NCBI GenBank assembly: GCA_026388155.1
Contig: JAPLKI010000010.1
Location: forward strand, 1 to 64,000
Source of the DNA: Elusimicrobiota bacterium
GTDB lineage: Bacteria; Elusimicrobiota; Elusimicrobia; Elusimicrobiales; UBA9959
Direction of reading: 5' to 3'
Length of the DNA stretch: 64,000 nt
The stretch's first letter is position 1. Every line of letters starts with the position of its first letter. Position numbers and translations under genes: made by a program. The notes below the pieces were generated by a model that was not told the DNA's origin, did not search any database, and worked only from the letters and a program-made list of their open reading frames with translations. This document shows positions 48,546 to 58,200 of the stretch, one piece after another.

Positions 48546-49572
48546 TGTGTGTTGCCAGTTTTACGGCGAAAAGCGCGGCCCCGATCATGCCCTGCGCATC
48601 GGCCAGGCCTTTTCCGGCTATGTCAAAGGCGGTGCCGTGTGCGGGCGAGGTGCGGATGAATGACAGCCCCCAGGTCCAGTGCACGGCCGCTTTCTTAATC
48701 CCACCACCTGCTTCAAATTGAAGATTTGCCTTCGGCAAATAAGCAGGTGGTGGGATAAGTCCGCAGATCTTTAGCGGGACGAGCGCCTGGTCATGGTAAA
48801 GACAAAGCACGCCGTCGGCCTCTCCGTTTAAATGCTTTTCCCAGGCCGTGTCGGAGCCATAAGGGCCGAGGACTCCGAGTCCCCGGGCTTTTAGCTTTCT
48901 CAAAGCAGGCAGTATTACCGTTATTTCCTCACGCCCCAGCAAACCGCCGTCTCCGGCGTGCGGGTTCAGCGCGCAAACGGCCACGCGCGGCCTTTTAATT
49001 CCCAGGCGCTTCAAAGCGCCGGCAAATAACAGGGCCTTCTGTTCAATGAGGAGGGGTGTTATCTTTTTTGGCAGATCTTTGAGCGGCAGATGTTCGGTTA
49101 CAAGGGCGGCGTTTATCGCTCCGCGGGAGAAGATCATCAGCGGTTCTTCATTTTCAAGGGCTCTGAAAAGATCTGTATGTGCGAACTGCCGCGCACCCGC
49201 CATTTTCCACGCAGCTTTACATATCGGCGCCGTGACTAAAGCGTCAAAGGCGCCGGTTTTTAACAGTTTCCATGCCGCGAGCACCGCTTTATATGAAGCC
49301 AGACCCGCCGCAGCTGTCGGGCGCTTTTTTGAGAGGTCAAGACCCGGAGCGTCCACGGCAAGCATCGGGCAAAGTTCCGGACTCCAGCCCGCTCCGACTA
49401 AGGCGGACGAGTCTCCCGCAATAAAAAGCTCCGCCGCCGCTCTGAGGGAGGCTGAACGCGCCGCTTTAACGGCGATCTCAGGGCCGATGCCCAAAGGATC
49501 GCCCGCGGTAATAAGAAGTTTGGGTTTCAAAGTAATGCCGTGATTAGTCGCAAGTCTCAAGTAAACTTTCAT
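48535..49572 (-). CDS. pdxA: 4-hydroxythreonine-4-phosphate dehydrogenase PdxA
   Basis: 345 residues. Oxidises 4-phosphohydroxy-L-threonine in pyridoxal-phosphate synthesis; metal- and NAD-dependent. Seen: ITAGDPLGIGPEI, AHTDLF (metal histidine), LNPHAGDGGLLGREE, YHDQALVPLK and SFIRTSPAHGTAFDIAGKG. Two oddities: 22 residues (IPPPAYLPKANLQF...GGGIK) are inserted between LKICGL and the conserved SFIRTS region by a 66-bp palindrome, and the first ~10 residues come from a hairpin repeat. A TTG at 49530 could be the ancestral start. The frame is intact. Confidence 0.9.
   Translation of the reverse strand: MKVYLRLATNHGITLKPKLLITAGDPLGIGPEIAVKAARSASLRAAAELFIAGDSSALVGAGWSPELCPMLAVDAPGLDLSKKRPTAAAGLASYKAVLAAWKLLKTGAFDALVTAPICKAAWKMAGARQFAHTDLFRALENEEPLMIFSRGAINAALVTEHLPLKDLPKKITPLLIEQKALLFAGALKRLGIKRPRVAVCALNPHAGDGGLLGREEITVILPALRKLKARGLGVLGPYGSDTAWEKHLNGEADGVLCLYHDQALVPLKICGLIPPPAYLPKANLQFEAGGGIKKAAVHWTWGLSFIRTSPAHGTAFDIAGKGLADAQGMIGAALFAVKLATHSRG
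48694..48759. repeat. 66-bp palindromic insertion inside pdxA
   Basis: Arms CTTAATCCCACCACCTGCTT (48694-48713) and AAGCAGGTGGTGGGATAAG (48741-48759), with an inner perfect ATTTGCC/GGCAAAT hairpin (48724-48740). 66 bp = 22 codons, so the frame survives. It has no counterpart in usual PdxA proteins. Confidence 0.85.
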
Positions 49573-49604
49573 TCTTCACTTGTGTCCTGTGACTTGAGAC
49601 TTGC
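49550..49604. repeat. Hairpin repeat, family E copy 2, over the pdxA start
   Basis: Perfect 13-bp inverted repeat GCAAGTCTCAAGT (49550-49562) / ACTTGAGACTTGC (49592-49604). The pdxA ATG (49570-49572) lies in the loop, so the first codons are repeat-derived. Confidence 0.75.
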
Positions 49605-49641
49605 AACTGACTAGACTTGTGTCTGGCGGCGCACCGCGCCG

Positions 49642-50757
49642 CTAGTTCGCCGCCTGCGGCTTTTTGTTTTCCAGGAAAATTTCTATTTTAGCGTCCTTGC
49701 GCAGGTCTTTCAGGTAGTCAACCATAGCCTTGGCGAAATTGCCCTGGGCTATTATCTGGCCGAGGTCGTCTTTTACTATATCGTAATTCAGCTTCTGCTG
49801 GGCCCGTTTCTCGTCAAGCCGGAGGATGTGGTAGCCGAACTTGCTCGCCACCGGGCTTGAAATTTCTCCGACATTCATCGTGAAGGCCTTGCTTTCCAGT
49901 TCCTTGGGCAGAAGGCCCTTAAGGGCGTAGCCCAAATCCCCTCCTTTTTTAGCGCTCTCGGGGTCCTGGGAATATTTCTGGGCGGCGTCCTCAAAATCAA
50001 GCCCGCCGTCCAGCTCTTTTTTTATTTCCTCCGCCCTTGTAAGAGCTGCCGTCTTTTCGGCAAGCGTCGGAGCCGCCTCCAACTTTATAAGTATGTGGCG
50101 CAGGCGCACGCGCTCGGCCGTTAACTCCCTGAAGCGCTGGGAAACGGCTTTCAGGTCCTGCAGGGCGTCTTCATCCATACCTTTCAGGGAAGCGGTGTCA
50201 TCTTTCAGAACGAAGTTTATATTATCGAAGTACTTCTTTACATCGCCTTCCGAAGGCATTTTCACCTTCGGCCTTACGACATCATCCACCAGCTTGCGCA
50301 CCATGAGCTGTTTTTTTATGCGCGCGCTGAATTCCTCAAGCGTGATCCCCTCTTTTTTCAGTTCGTCGCGGAACGCCGAATCGGCGTTTTCCTGGCTCAA
50401 GGGCGTGCCCGCCTCATCTTTTGAAAAACGGGTTTTTATTTCATTTAAGCCGTTTTCCAGCTCACGGGGATAGACCTTTATTTTCAGGTTTTCGGCTTTT
50501 TGCCTGAGAATAGCCTCGTCTATCAGCTTATCCAGGGTCGCTTTGTCTATCTGGGCGTCCGCGTCTTTCTGGAAGAAAAAATCAGGCATCATGGCGCGGT
50601 ACTGTTCTATCAAAGCGTCTTTGGTCTTGTTGTATTCGGACATCAGAACAGGTTCGTTGTTAACCTTGGCGGCCAGCCCGTCAAGCTCCTTCGCCAGCGC
50701 CGGAGCCGCCATTGCCGCCGCGGCAAGCGCGGCAGCCGCACTATTTATAATTTTCAT
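49642..50757 (-). CDS. SurA-like periplasmic chaperone / peptidyl-prolyl isomerase
   Basis: 371 residues. Signal peptide with an Ala-rich core (1-22), SurA N-terminal chaperone region (about 25-190, VNNEPVLMSEY), and one parvulin PPIase domain (about 215-325, RLRHILIKLE, DPESAKKGGDLGY, SSPVASKFGYHILRL). SurA of E. coli has two parvulin domains; here there is one. Good Shine-Dalgarno GGAGG. It overlaps the upstream gene (50741-51544) by 17 bp, so both are one operon for outer-membrane protein folding. Confidence 0.9.
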   Translation of the reverse strand: MKIINSAAAALAAAAMAAPALAKELDGLAAKVNNEPVLMSEYNKTKDALIEQYRAMMPDFFFQKDADAQIDKATLDKLIDEAILRQKAENLKIKVYPRELENGLNEIKTRFSKDEAGTPLSQENADSAFRDELKKEGITLEEFSARIKKQLMVRKLVDDVVRPKVKMPSEGDVKKYFDNINFVLKDDTASLKGMDEDALQDLKAVSQRFRELTAERVRLRHILIKLEAAPTLAEKTAALTRAEEIKKELDGGLDFEDAAQKYSQDPESAKKGGDLGYALKGLLPKELESKAFTMNVGEISSPVASKFGYHILRLDEKRAQQKLNYDIVKDDLGQIIAQGNFAKAMVDYLKDLRKDAKIEIFLENKKPQAAN

Positions 50758-51544
50758 CTAAAACCTCCACTTTAATTTTGGATTGGAATTCGTTCAGGTA
50801 GGCGTCAAATTTCTTTTTCTCCAGGATCCGCTTTATACGCTCTTTTGCCTCGCTGCCGCCTGCTTTATCCTGTGAGATCTTTTTAAGAATGTGGTAACCC
50901 AGGCTGGTTTTAACCACGCCCTGCACTTCACCTACGCGCATTGTGAAAGCCATATCCTCCAATTCCGGTATAAATTCCCCGTACATCACCGGCGGCAGAC
51001 GGATGTTTTCCTTGTCCATGGAGTATTCCTTGGCTGTCCTGGTGAAATCGGCTCCGGCTTTCAGTCTCTTCATGGTTTTTTCGGCTTCTTCCGAATTGTC
51101 AAGGATAATGTGGTCCACCACTATTTTATAGGGGTATTTTTGATAGTACGCTTCAGCCTCGTCATCGGTAACCTTAAGTTTGTCGGAACGCAGGCTTTCA
51201 ACCCACATCTTAGTGAGGGTAAAGTCTTTGTATTCGCCGAGTTTCGCCCGCATCTCCAGTTCCATTTGTTTCACGCGAGCTTTGTATTCGGCTGAATCGG
51301 CGACGGGGGATTTCCTTGCGGCCAGCTCGAGCAGCTTTTCATGTATGAGTATGTCCAGAAACTGCTTGCGGCCGGGTTTAGTGGCCAGATACTGCTGAGC
51401 GTTCGGGCTTATTTCCATAAGCTTCTCATTAACATAGCTTTCGGTAAGCTTTTCGGAGCCTACCCTTGCTACAACCTTGTCTCCCTGCTTTGAGCAGGAG
51501 GCCAGAAACAGCGTTGAAAAGATAAACAATAGGATGGTTTTCAT
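50741..51544 (-). CDS. PrsA-like parvulin lipoprotein
   Basis: 267 residues. Lipoprotein signal with lipobox FLASC (C17). A chaperone helical region is followed by a divergent PPIC domain: VDHIILDNSEEAEKTMKRL, GEFIPELEDMAF and VKTSLGYHILKK. A periplasmic, membrane-tethered foldase. The 3' end overlaps the start of the SurA-like gene by 17 bp, indicating translational coupling. Weak Shine-Dalgarno (AAGG, close to ATG). Confidence 0.85.
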   Translation of the reverse strand: MKTILLFIFSTLFLASCSKQGDKVVARVGSEKLTESYVNEKLMEISPNAQQYLATKPGRKQFLDILIHEKLLELAARKSPVADSAEYKARVKQMELEMRAKLGEYKDFTLTKMWVESLRSDKLKVTDDEAEAYYQKYPYKIVVDHIILDNSEEAEKTMKRLKAGADFTRTAKEYSMDKENIRLPPVMYGEFIPELEDMAFTMRVGEVQGVVKTSLGYHILKKISQDKAGGSEAKERIKRILEKKKFDAYLNEFQSKIKVEVLDENYK

Positions 51545-51587
51545 ACCTTAAATTTAGCATTTTAAGGCTTATTCCCGCAATTCAAGG

Positions 51588-51720
51588 AACATGCGAATAA
51601 CCGGCGAATGAGAGGATATGCGAATAAATGCGAAGACGATACCGATAGACCGTATAGATTTGAAGAAGTGTTCGTGTTAATTCGCATGAGCCGTTAATTC
51701 GCATAAAATTCGCATGGGCT
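51588..51720. repeat. Intergenic hairpin repeat, family F (ATTCGCAT units)
   Basis: Left arm ATGCGAATAACCGGCGAATG type (51591-51632), right arm TTAATTCGCATGAGCC and AATTCGCATGGG (51677-51717), complementary. Lies between divergent operons. Confidence 0.65.
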
Positions 51721-51725
51721 ACTTT

Positions 51726-51734
51726 TGATATAAT
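51726..51734 (+). promoter_or_regulatory. Extended -10 promoter (TGATATAAT) for the PBP1A gene
   Basis: TGaTATAAT at 51726-51734. No -35 match, as allowed for extended -10 promoters. Predicted start near 51741, right at a small upstream ATG (51743). Confidence 0.5.
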
Positions 51735-51742
51735 TATTGGCG

Positions 51743-51835
51743 ATGACCCCACCACCTTTTTATGCGCTGAAAGCGCATGTTGAATTTAAAACCTCATGCG
51801 AGCGACCTCCGGTTGCTAAAGAGGTGACGGGGTGA
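51743..51835 (+). CDS. Possible 30-residue upstream ORF overlapping the PBP1A start
   Basis: ATG at 51743, 8 nt after the -10 box (leaderless), TGA at 51833-51835. The stop overlaps the PBP1A GTG as GTGA, a classic coupling overlap. The peptide starts MTPPPFYALKAHVEF, resembling the PPPAYLPKANLQF encoded by the pdxA insert. The DNA is a palindromic element (arms ACCCCACCACCTTTTT 51746-51761 and AAAGAGGTGACGGGGT 51818-51833), so it may simply be a repeat that supplies the start region. Confidence 0.35.
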   Translation: MTPPPFYALKAHVEFKTSCERPPVAKEVTG

Positions 51836-53958
51836 AATTTTTGTCCCGCCTTTTCGATTATCTTGACGGCCTTTCGGCGCGCGCGTTGGCGCTTAGAGCG
51901 CTGTATATCGTGGGCGTCTGCTCGGCTGTCGTTATTATCGCGGCCTCGCTGATGATGCGCAAGATCGTTTCCGATATCCCATCCATAGACAAGCTGGACG
52001 AATACACTCCGTCGCTCGCCACCTATGTTTATGATGTCAATAACCAGATCATAGCCGAGTTCTCGGTGGAAAAGCGGGCCATCCTTCCGCTTTCAAAGAT
52101 CCCCGTGGATATGCAGAACGCGGTCATAGCCATGGAAGACCAGAATTTCTTCCGTCATTGGGGTATATCCCCGCGCGGTATTTTACGCGCCCTGCTGCGC
52201 AATATTCTGCATCGCCGCAGCGCCCAGGGCGGCTCCACCCTCACCCAGCAGCTTTCCCGCGGCATCTTCCTCAAGCCGGAAAAGACCGTTACCAGGAAGG
52301 TAAAGGAGATCTTCCTGGCGCTGCAGATAGAGCGCAATTTCTCAAAGCCTGAAATACTGCAAATGTATTTAAACCAGATTTATTTCGGCAACGGCGTTTA
52401 TGGCGTGCAGTCGGCCGCCAAACTTTATTTCGGCAAGGATGTCGGGGAAATGACCCTTGCGGAATGCGCGCTGCTTGCCGGCGTCATACCTTCTCCTGAG
52501 CGCTACTCCCCTTTTAACAGCCCGGAAAAGGCGAACCAGCGGCGCCAGCTGGTGCTTCAGCGTATGCTTGCCGAGAAATTTGTAACTTCAAAGGAAGTGG
52601 AGGAGGCGCTTAAGGCCCCCATTCCTCAGTCCAGGTCCACTCTGTTTTCAAGCCACGCCGCCTATTTCGTTGAGAACGTCCGCCAGCAGCTTGAGCCTAA
52701 GTACGGCATAGACCAGCTTTGGAAGGGCGGCCTTAAAATTTACACCACGCTGGATCTGTCCATGCAGATTCCTGCCGAAGATGTGATGGAAAAATATCTT
52801 TCCAAATACGATCAGGACTCATCTAAACAGAACCCCCCCGATCCGGCTGCCGCCGCCGCCCCCGCGGTTTCCTCAGTCAGCCTGCAGGGAGCTTTTGTCA
52901 TATTGGATGTCAAAACAGGGGCCATAAGGGCCATGGTCGGCGGCAGGAATTTCCGCGACAGCAAGTTTAACCGCGTTACGCAGGCGGCCAGGCAGGCGGG
53001 TTCCACTTTCAAGCCGATGGTATGGATGGCCGCGCTTCAAAACGGCTACACCCCGTCGACCATAATCCAGGATTCTCCGATGGCCTATTATTACGACGGC
53101 AAGGATTGGCGTTTGCTCGAGGGGGCGACGGACCAGTACTCCATAAACATGGCTATCCAGCCTTTTGCCGGCAATAAAGATTTTAAAATCTGGGTGCCCA
53201 ACGATTTCGACGATAAATTCCTGGGCAGGGTAACGCTTCGCCGCGCGCTTGAACTTTCAAGGAACCTGGCTTCCATATACCTGGTTACGCGCATCGGGCC
53301 CACACAGGTGGTGGATGTCGCTCACCGCGCCGGCGTAAAGCGCAATTTGGACGCCGTGCCTTCCATAGGCCTTGGCACCTCGCTCGTCAGCCCGCTTGAA
53401 ATGGCCAGCGCCTTTTCCACTTTCGCCAACGGCGGCATTCACACCGAGCCTTTTTCCGTGCTTAAGGTGGTTGATAACCAGGGCAAAATTCTGCAGGAGT
53501 ATGTGCCAGAAGAAACAGAAAGCTTTTCGCCCCAGCTTTCGTATGTGCTGGTAAACATGATGAAAGGCGTGGTGCAGCGCGGCACCGGCTCCTACGCCAG
53601 CCGCCTCAAGCGGCCCCTTGCCGGCAAGACCGGCACCAGCCAGGAGTCAAAGGATATGTGGTTTGTAGGAATGACGCCTGATCTGGCGGCTGCCGCCTGG
53701 ATGGGTTACGACGACTTTATATCACTGCCCATGAAAGACTGGACCGGCGGCGGAACTGTGGTGCCATGGTGGACCGAAGTAATGGAAACCGTGCTTAAAG
53801 ACCAGCCTGTGAGAGATTTTCCGGTGCCTGAAGGCATAACTTTTGCCACCATTGACCCGGAAACCGGTAAACTCGCTCTTCCAACCTGCAAGAAAAGGCT
53901 TCTGGAAGCCTTCATCAAAGACACCGAACCACAGGAATTCTGCGATGCGGCGCACTAA
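51832..53958 (+). CDS. Class A penicillin-binding protein 1A
   Basis: 708 residues from GTG with GAGGTG just upstream. N-terminal TM (about 20-42), GT51 glycosyltransferase domain (about 55-230, AMEDQNFFRHWG, GGSTLTQQL) polymerising lipid II, then transpeptidase domain with S391TFK (SxxK nucleophile), S476RN and K599TGT. A bifunctional murein synthase anchored in the inner membrane. The start codon and Shine-Dalgarno lie in the right arm of a palindromic element. Slightly shorter than E. coli PBP1A (about 850). Confidence 0.95.
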   Translation: MKFLSRLFDYLDGLSARALALRALYIVGVCSAVVIIAASLMMRKIVSDIPSIDKLDEYTPSLATYVYDVNNQIIAEFSVEKRAILPLSKIPVDMQNAVIAMEDQNFFRHWGISPRGILRALLRNILHRRSAQGGSTLTQQLSRGIFLKPEKTVTRKVKEIFLALQIERNFSKPEILQMYLNQIYFGNGVYGVQSAAKLYFGKDVGEMTLAECALLAGVIPSPERYSPFNSPEKANQRRQLVLQRMLAEKFVTSKEVEEALKAPIPQSRSTLFSSHAAYFVENVRQQLEPKYGIDQLWKGGLKIYTTLDLSMQIPAEDVMEKYLSKYDQDSSKQNPPDPAAAAAPAVSSVSLQGAFVILDVKTGAIRAMVGGRNFRDSKFNRVTQAARQAGSTFKPMVWMAALQNGYTPSTIIQDSPMAYYYDGKDWRLLEGATDQYSINMAIQPFAGNKDFKIWVPNDFDDKFLGRVTLRRALELSRNLASIYLVTRIGPTQVVDVAHRAGVKRNLDAVPSIGLGTSLVSPLEMASAFSTFANGGIHTEPFSVLKVVDNQGKILQEYVPEETESFSPQLSYVLVNMMKGVVQRGTGSYASRLKRPLAGKTGTSQESKDMWFVGMTPDLAAAAWMGYDDFISLPMKDWTGGGTVVPWWTEVMETVLKDQPVRDFPVPEGITFATIDPETGKLALPTCKKRLLEAFIKDTEPQEFCDAAH

Positions 53959-54053
53959 CGGCAGGGGTTAGCGGATAGCGGTTAGAGATTAGGGAAGGAG
54001 TTTCCTTATTCCTAACCGCTCGCCCCTAGCCGCTATATGCTATCCAATATATA
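53959..54053. repeat. Intergenic hairpin repeat, family A copy 6
   Basis: Arms GGCAGGGGTTAGCGGATAGCG and CTCGCCCCTAGCCGCTATA; core AGGGAAGGAGTTTCCTTAT (53991-54009). It supplies the TAG stop of alr on the minus strand. Confidence 0.75.
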
Positions 54054-55122
54054 TTCTCGGTATTCGCGCGTTGGCGGCTGTGCGCCGCACATGAAGGGAT
54101 ACCGGCGCGCCTACTTTCGCTTCAGGTATGTTTGTAACGTCAAGCAGGCTGTGGGCTATGCCGCATTTGCCAGCGAAGAAAGCCTTTTTCCCGTTTATCA
54201 GGCCCCAATAGACAAAACCGGCCGTTATTTTGATTGAGCGTTCGGCGGGTTCCATGGTAAGGCCATCCGAGTAGCCCGCCGGTATGGTGGCCACGGTCAT
54301 GTTTTTTGAAGCGGCGTAAGCGCTTGAGTAGCCTACAGATTCGCCTTTTCTCACTTTCCTTACTGAAATTATCCTTGAGTAAAACTTCCAGGGCCGTTCA
54401 AGGCCTTTTATGGGCGGGCCTTTTGCTTTTTCCCGGTAAACATCCGTGGGATAAATACCGTAAATCAGGTTGCCGACGCGCGCCATGTCCAATTGCCAAT
54501 GCGGCAAATCGCAAAGAAGAGCGCTGTTGGCGGCGTGCAGTTTAATACCGGGAAAAATGGCCTTTGCTTTAATTCCAAGCTTCTGGAACGCCGCAAGTTT
54601 TTCTTCCGCCTCGGTCATATTTGTCCTGGGAGCGTAGGCAAGGTGGGTGGAGAGGGCGCAGGGGCGGACTCTTTTAAAACCGGCGGCGGATGCGAGAAAA
54701 GCTCCTGATTCGCCCGGGCGCACTCCCCAGCGGCCAAGTCCTGAATCTATGTCTATGTGATAGGGGTAAAGGCTAGAGCCTGGCGCGCTTCGGTCCAGGG
54801 CTTTTATAAAAGCGAGAGAGTCCGCCGTGGGAATAAGGCGGTTCTTTATTATTGTCCGCGTTTCTTCGGGAAGGGAGGGAGCCAATAAATTTATTTCCGC
54901 CCGGGTCAGAGCCCGCCTTAAAACAGCGCCTTCGTCGGCGGTAAGCACACCCAGGCAGTCGGCGCCGCTTGAGAGCGCCGCGCGCGAAACCGCTTCGGCG
55001 CCGTGTCCGTAGCCGTCGGCTTTTACCACCGCCATAAGCTTTACGCCCGGCTTCAAAACGCGTTTAACGGCGCGAACGTTATTTTTGAGAAGTTTAAGGT
55101 CAATTTCGATCCATTTAAGCAT
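54040..55122 (-). CDS. alr: Alanine racemase
   Basis: 360 residues. PLP enzyme interconverting L- and D-Ala, supplying Ddl. Seen: VVKADGYGHG with PLP lysine K34 in the TIM barrel, HIDIDSGLGRWGV, HAANSALL, and SVGYSSAYAASKNM with the likely catalytic tyrosine, plus AGYSDGL. Full length. No clear Shine-Dalgarno. The stop codon lies in the flanking repeat. Confidence 0.95.
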   Translation of the reverse strand: MLKWIEIDLKLLKNNVRAVKRVLKPGVKLMAVVKADGYGHGAEAVSRAALSSGADCLGVLTADEGAVLRRALTRAEINLLAPSLPEETRTIIKNRLIPTADSLAFIKALDRSAPGSSLYPYHIDIDSGLGRWGVRPGESGAFLASAAGFKRVRPCALSTHLAYAPRTNMTEAEEKLAAFQKLGIKAKAIFPGIKLHAANSALLCDLPHWQLDMARVGNLIYGIYPTDVYREKAKGPPIKGLERPWKFYSRIISVRKVRKGESVGYSSAYAASKNMTVATIPAGYSDGLTMEPAERSIKITAGFVYWGLINGKKAFFAGKCGIAHSLLDVTNIPEAKVGAPVSLHVRRTAANARIPRIYIG

Positions 55123-55131
55123 AGGTTAACT

Positions 55132-55262
55132 AACAGCGGATAGGGGCGAGCGGATAGAGAATTAGGGATGGAGTTGTTCTTTATCTGTTTTAAGACGTTA
55201 TTTACAGCTAACTCCTTTGCTATTCTCTATTCGCTATTTCGCTAATCCCTGCCGTTATTATA
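55132..55262. repeat. Intergenic hairpin repeat, family A copy 7
   Basis: Arms AGCGGATAGGGGCGAGCGG and CTATTCGCTATTTCGCTAAT, a mix of family A and A' units; core-like AGGGATGGAGTTGTTC. Fills the gap between divergent alr and mfd. Confidence 0.7.
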
Positions 55263-55272
55263 TCATTTAGGT

Positions 55273-58200
55273 ATGGATTTCACGGTTGTAAAGGGCGCTC
55301 CCAATGTCGGAGCCAGGGTATGGTTCCTCCTTAAAGAAATGCAAAAGGAGCCTTTATGTATGTTTCTGCTCACAAGTGAGGAGGAACTGCAGCTTTATTC
55401 CAACGCTTTTCAGTCGCTGGCCCCGTTTGCCGGACATCTGCCTGATTACGAAGTGGTTTTATGGTCTCAGTTGCCTGAGGTTAAGGCGCGCGCGTTGAAA
55501 ACCATTTATGGCGGCGCGGCCGCCGGTAAAAAAATATTTTTTATTTCTTCGGTTGAGGCTTTTGGCGATAAGCTGCCTTCCCCTGACTCTTACAAGGCGC
55601 TTGGCTTCAGTTTTAAAACAGGCTGGTCTTATTCAAGGCAGGAAATGCAGAACCGGTTCTTGAAAGCCGGCTACCGCCGCGTATCGTTCGTGGAGGAACG
55701 GGGACAGTGCGCTTTCAGGGGCTCGGTGGTGGATTTTTTCGCGCCAGATCTCGAAAAGCCGGTGAGGCTTTTTTTCACGGACTCGCTTGAAAGCATAAGA
55801 TTTTTTGAAATAGACACCCAGCACACCTCGGGCTTCCTTGAAAACGTAAGCGTGGCTCCGGCTTCCGCCGCCGACGCCTCGGTCAGTCCGGCCTCCCTTA
55901 TGGACGGGGGCTGGAAGTTTTTCGCGGATTCGCCGGTTCCGCCTGAGGCTCTGGCTTTTGAAACCCCCCGTGCCGGCGCTTTCCGGTTTGCCGCTCTCCC
56001 GGATGGCGGCGAGGCGCTTGATTTCGGAGCGGTAAAAAACCTCAACTTCAATTCCGACACGGCATTGCTCGCGGGCGAACTTGCCCGGCTTAAAGCGAAG
56101 GGCCTGGCAACAACTTTATTCTGCCTTAACCGGGGCGAATCGGAGCGTCTTGCGGAAATGCTATCCGAGCATGGCGCGGGCGGACAGACCAAAATAACTT
56201 TGGGCTATCTGGAAGAAGGTTTTGTCCACCAGGGCTCAAAGGCGGCCTTCATCACCTCTTCGGAACTTTTCAGGCGCAGTTACAGCCTTGGCCCCGCTTC
56301 CGGAGCGCCGAAGGCCAAATTCTACAAGTGGACCGATCTTAAAATAGGGGATTTTGTGGTGCACGAAGACTACGGCGTGGGCCGCTATCTGGGCGTGAAA
56401 AAAATATTTTACCGCGGCCCCGGCGGCGAAGAAGTGGAAGACGCCGACTGCCTTTCCATTGAATACGCCAGAGGCGACAAGCTGATGGTTCCGCTTTACG
56501 AATTCGGCCGGGTGCAGAAATACCTGAGCTCGGAGGGTAAGACGCCCAGAGTGTCGCACATGGACACCAAAACCTGGCACGAACTGAAGAACCGGGTTAA
56601 AGCCGAGGTCCAGACTTTGGCAAGAGACATACTTCGCCTTGAGGCTGAGCGCGCCGCGCTTAAAACCGAAGGCTTCGCCGGCGGCGGACATCTTGAAGAA
56701 GAATTCGCGGGGGCATTCCCTTTTGAGGAAACCCCGGACCAGCAAAAAGCCATAAATGACGTGCTGGGCGAAATGGAAGGCACTCTTCCCATGAACCGGC
56801 TGGTGGTGGGGGATGTGGGTTTTGGAAAGACCGAAGTGGCCATGCGCGCCGCCATGCGCGCGGCGCTCGCGGGCAGGCAGGTCGCTGTGCTTGTGCCCAC
56901 CACCATACTGGCCGACCAGCACTTCCGCAATTTTTCAGGCAGGTTCAGGGAGTTTCCGGTGGTGATAAAGGTCATTTCCCGCTTTGAAACCAAAGCGTCG
57001 CAGAAAAAAATACTGGAAGAGCTTTCCCGCGGCAAGGTGGATATTATAATCGGCACCCACCGGCTTTTGCAGAAGGACGTGAAATTCTCCAATCTCGGCC
57101 TGCTTATAGTGGACGAAGAACACCGCTTCGGCGTGAAGGACAAGGATACCGTTAAAAGCATGGCCAAAGGCGTGCACGCCCTGATGCTTTCCGCCACCCC
57201 CATACCGCGCACGCTGTATCAGTCGCTTTCTTCCCTTAAAGGGATGTCCGTAATTGAAAGTCCGCCCGTGGGGCGCCTGCCCATTTCCACCGTTGTGCGG
57301 CCTTACGATGATAAGACCGTAATTGACGCCGTGCGCTACGAGCTTGCGCGCGGCGGGCAGGTTTATTATGTGCATAACCGGGTGCGCACCATAGAGACAA
57401 AGGCTGCGCAGCTTAAAAAACTTATGCCGGAGCTGCGGATCGCCGTGGTGCACGGCCAGCTGCGCGCGGAAAGCGTTGAAAAGCATATGTGGGATTTTTT
57501 GAATAAAAAATACGATGTGCTGCTTGCCTCCACAATTATAGAGTCCGGACTTGATATACCAAGCGTCAATACCCTGCTGGTGGAAAATGCCCACGAACTG
57601 GGACTCGCCCAGCTTTATCAGCTGCGCGGGCGGATAGGACGGGAAAAGCAGAAAGCTTACTGCTATCTTTTTTACCCGACATGGATGAATAAGAAAGTAA
57701 ATAGCGAAAAGCGAATAGCGAATAGCGTGGAGGGGACAGTAGACAATGTAAGAGAGAGGACTGTTCCCCGCCACCTGTCACCTGAGACCGTCATTTCCGA
57801 AGATGCCGCCAAGCGGCTTGGCGCCCTTGAGGAGTTTACGGAGCTTGGCTCGGGTTTTCGTCTGGCCATGCGCGACCTTGAAATCCGCGGCGCGGGCGAG
57901 CTTCTGGGGGTGCGCCAGCACGGTTTTATTAATACTATCGGTCTTGAAATGTATATAAAACTCCTGAACGGAGAGATAAACCGCCTTAAAGGGCGTGAGG
58001 ACCCGAGGCAGGTGAGCGAGCCTAAAATAGATCTGCTCATCCCGGCTTTTATTCCGGAGGATTATGTGGGCGACGAGATGGAGCGGCTTAATTTTTATAA
58101 AAAACTGCTGAATGCCGGCGAAGACCAGGTGGATAAGACGCTTTCCGGCTTTGAGGATATTTCGGGGCCGGCCCCGGTTCAGCTCAGAAATCTGGCGGAA

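Noticed and set aside
57698-57785. mfd as a pseudogene broken by a repeat
   Set aside because: The insertion keeps the frame, and all helicase motifs and the TRG motif on both sides are intact.
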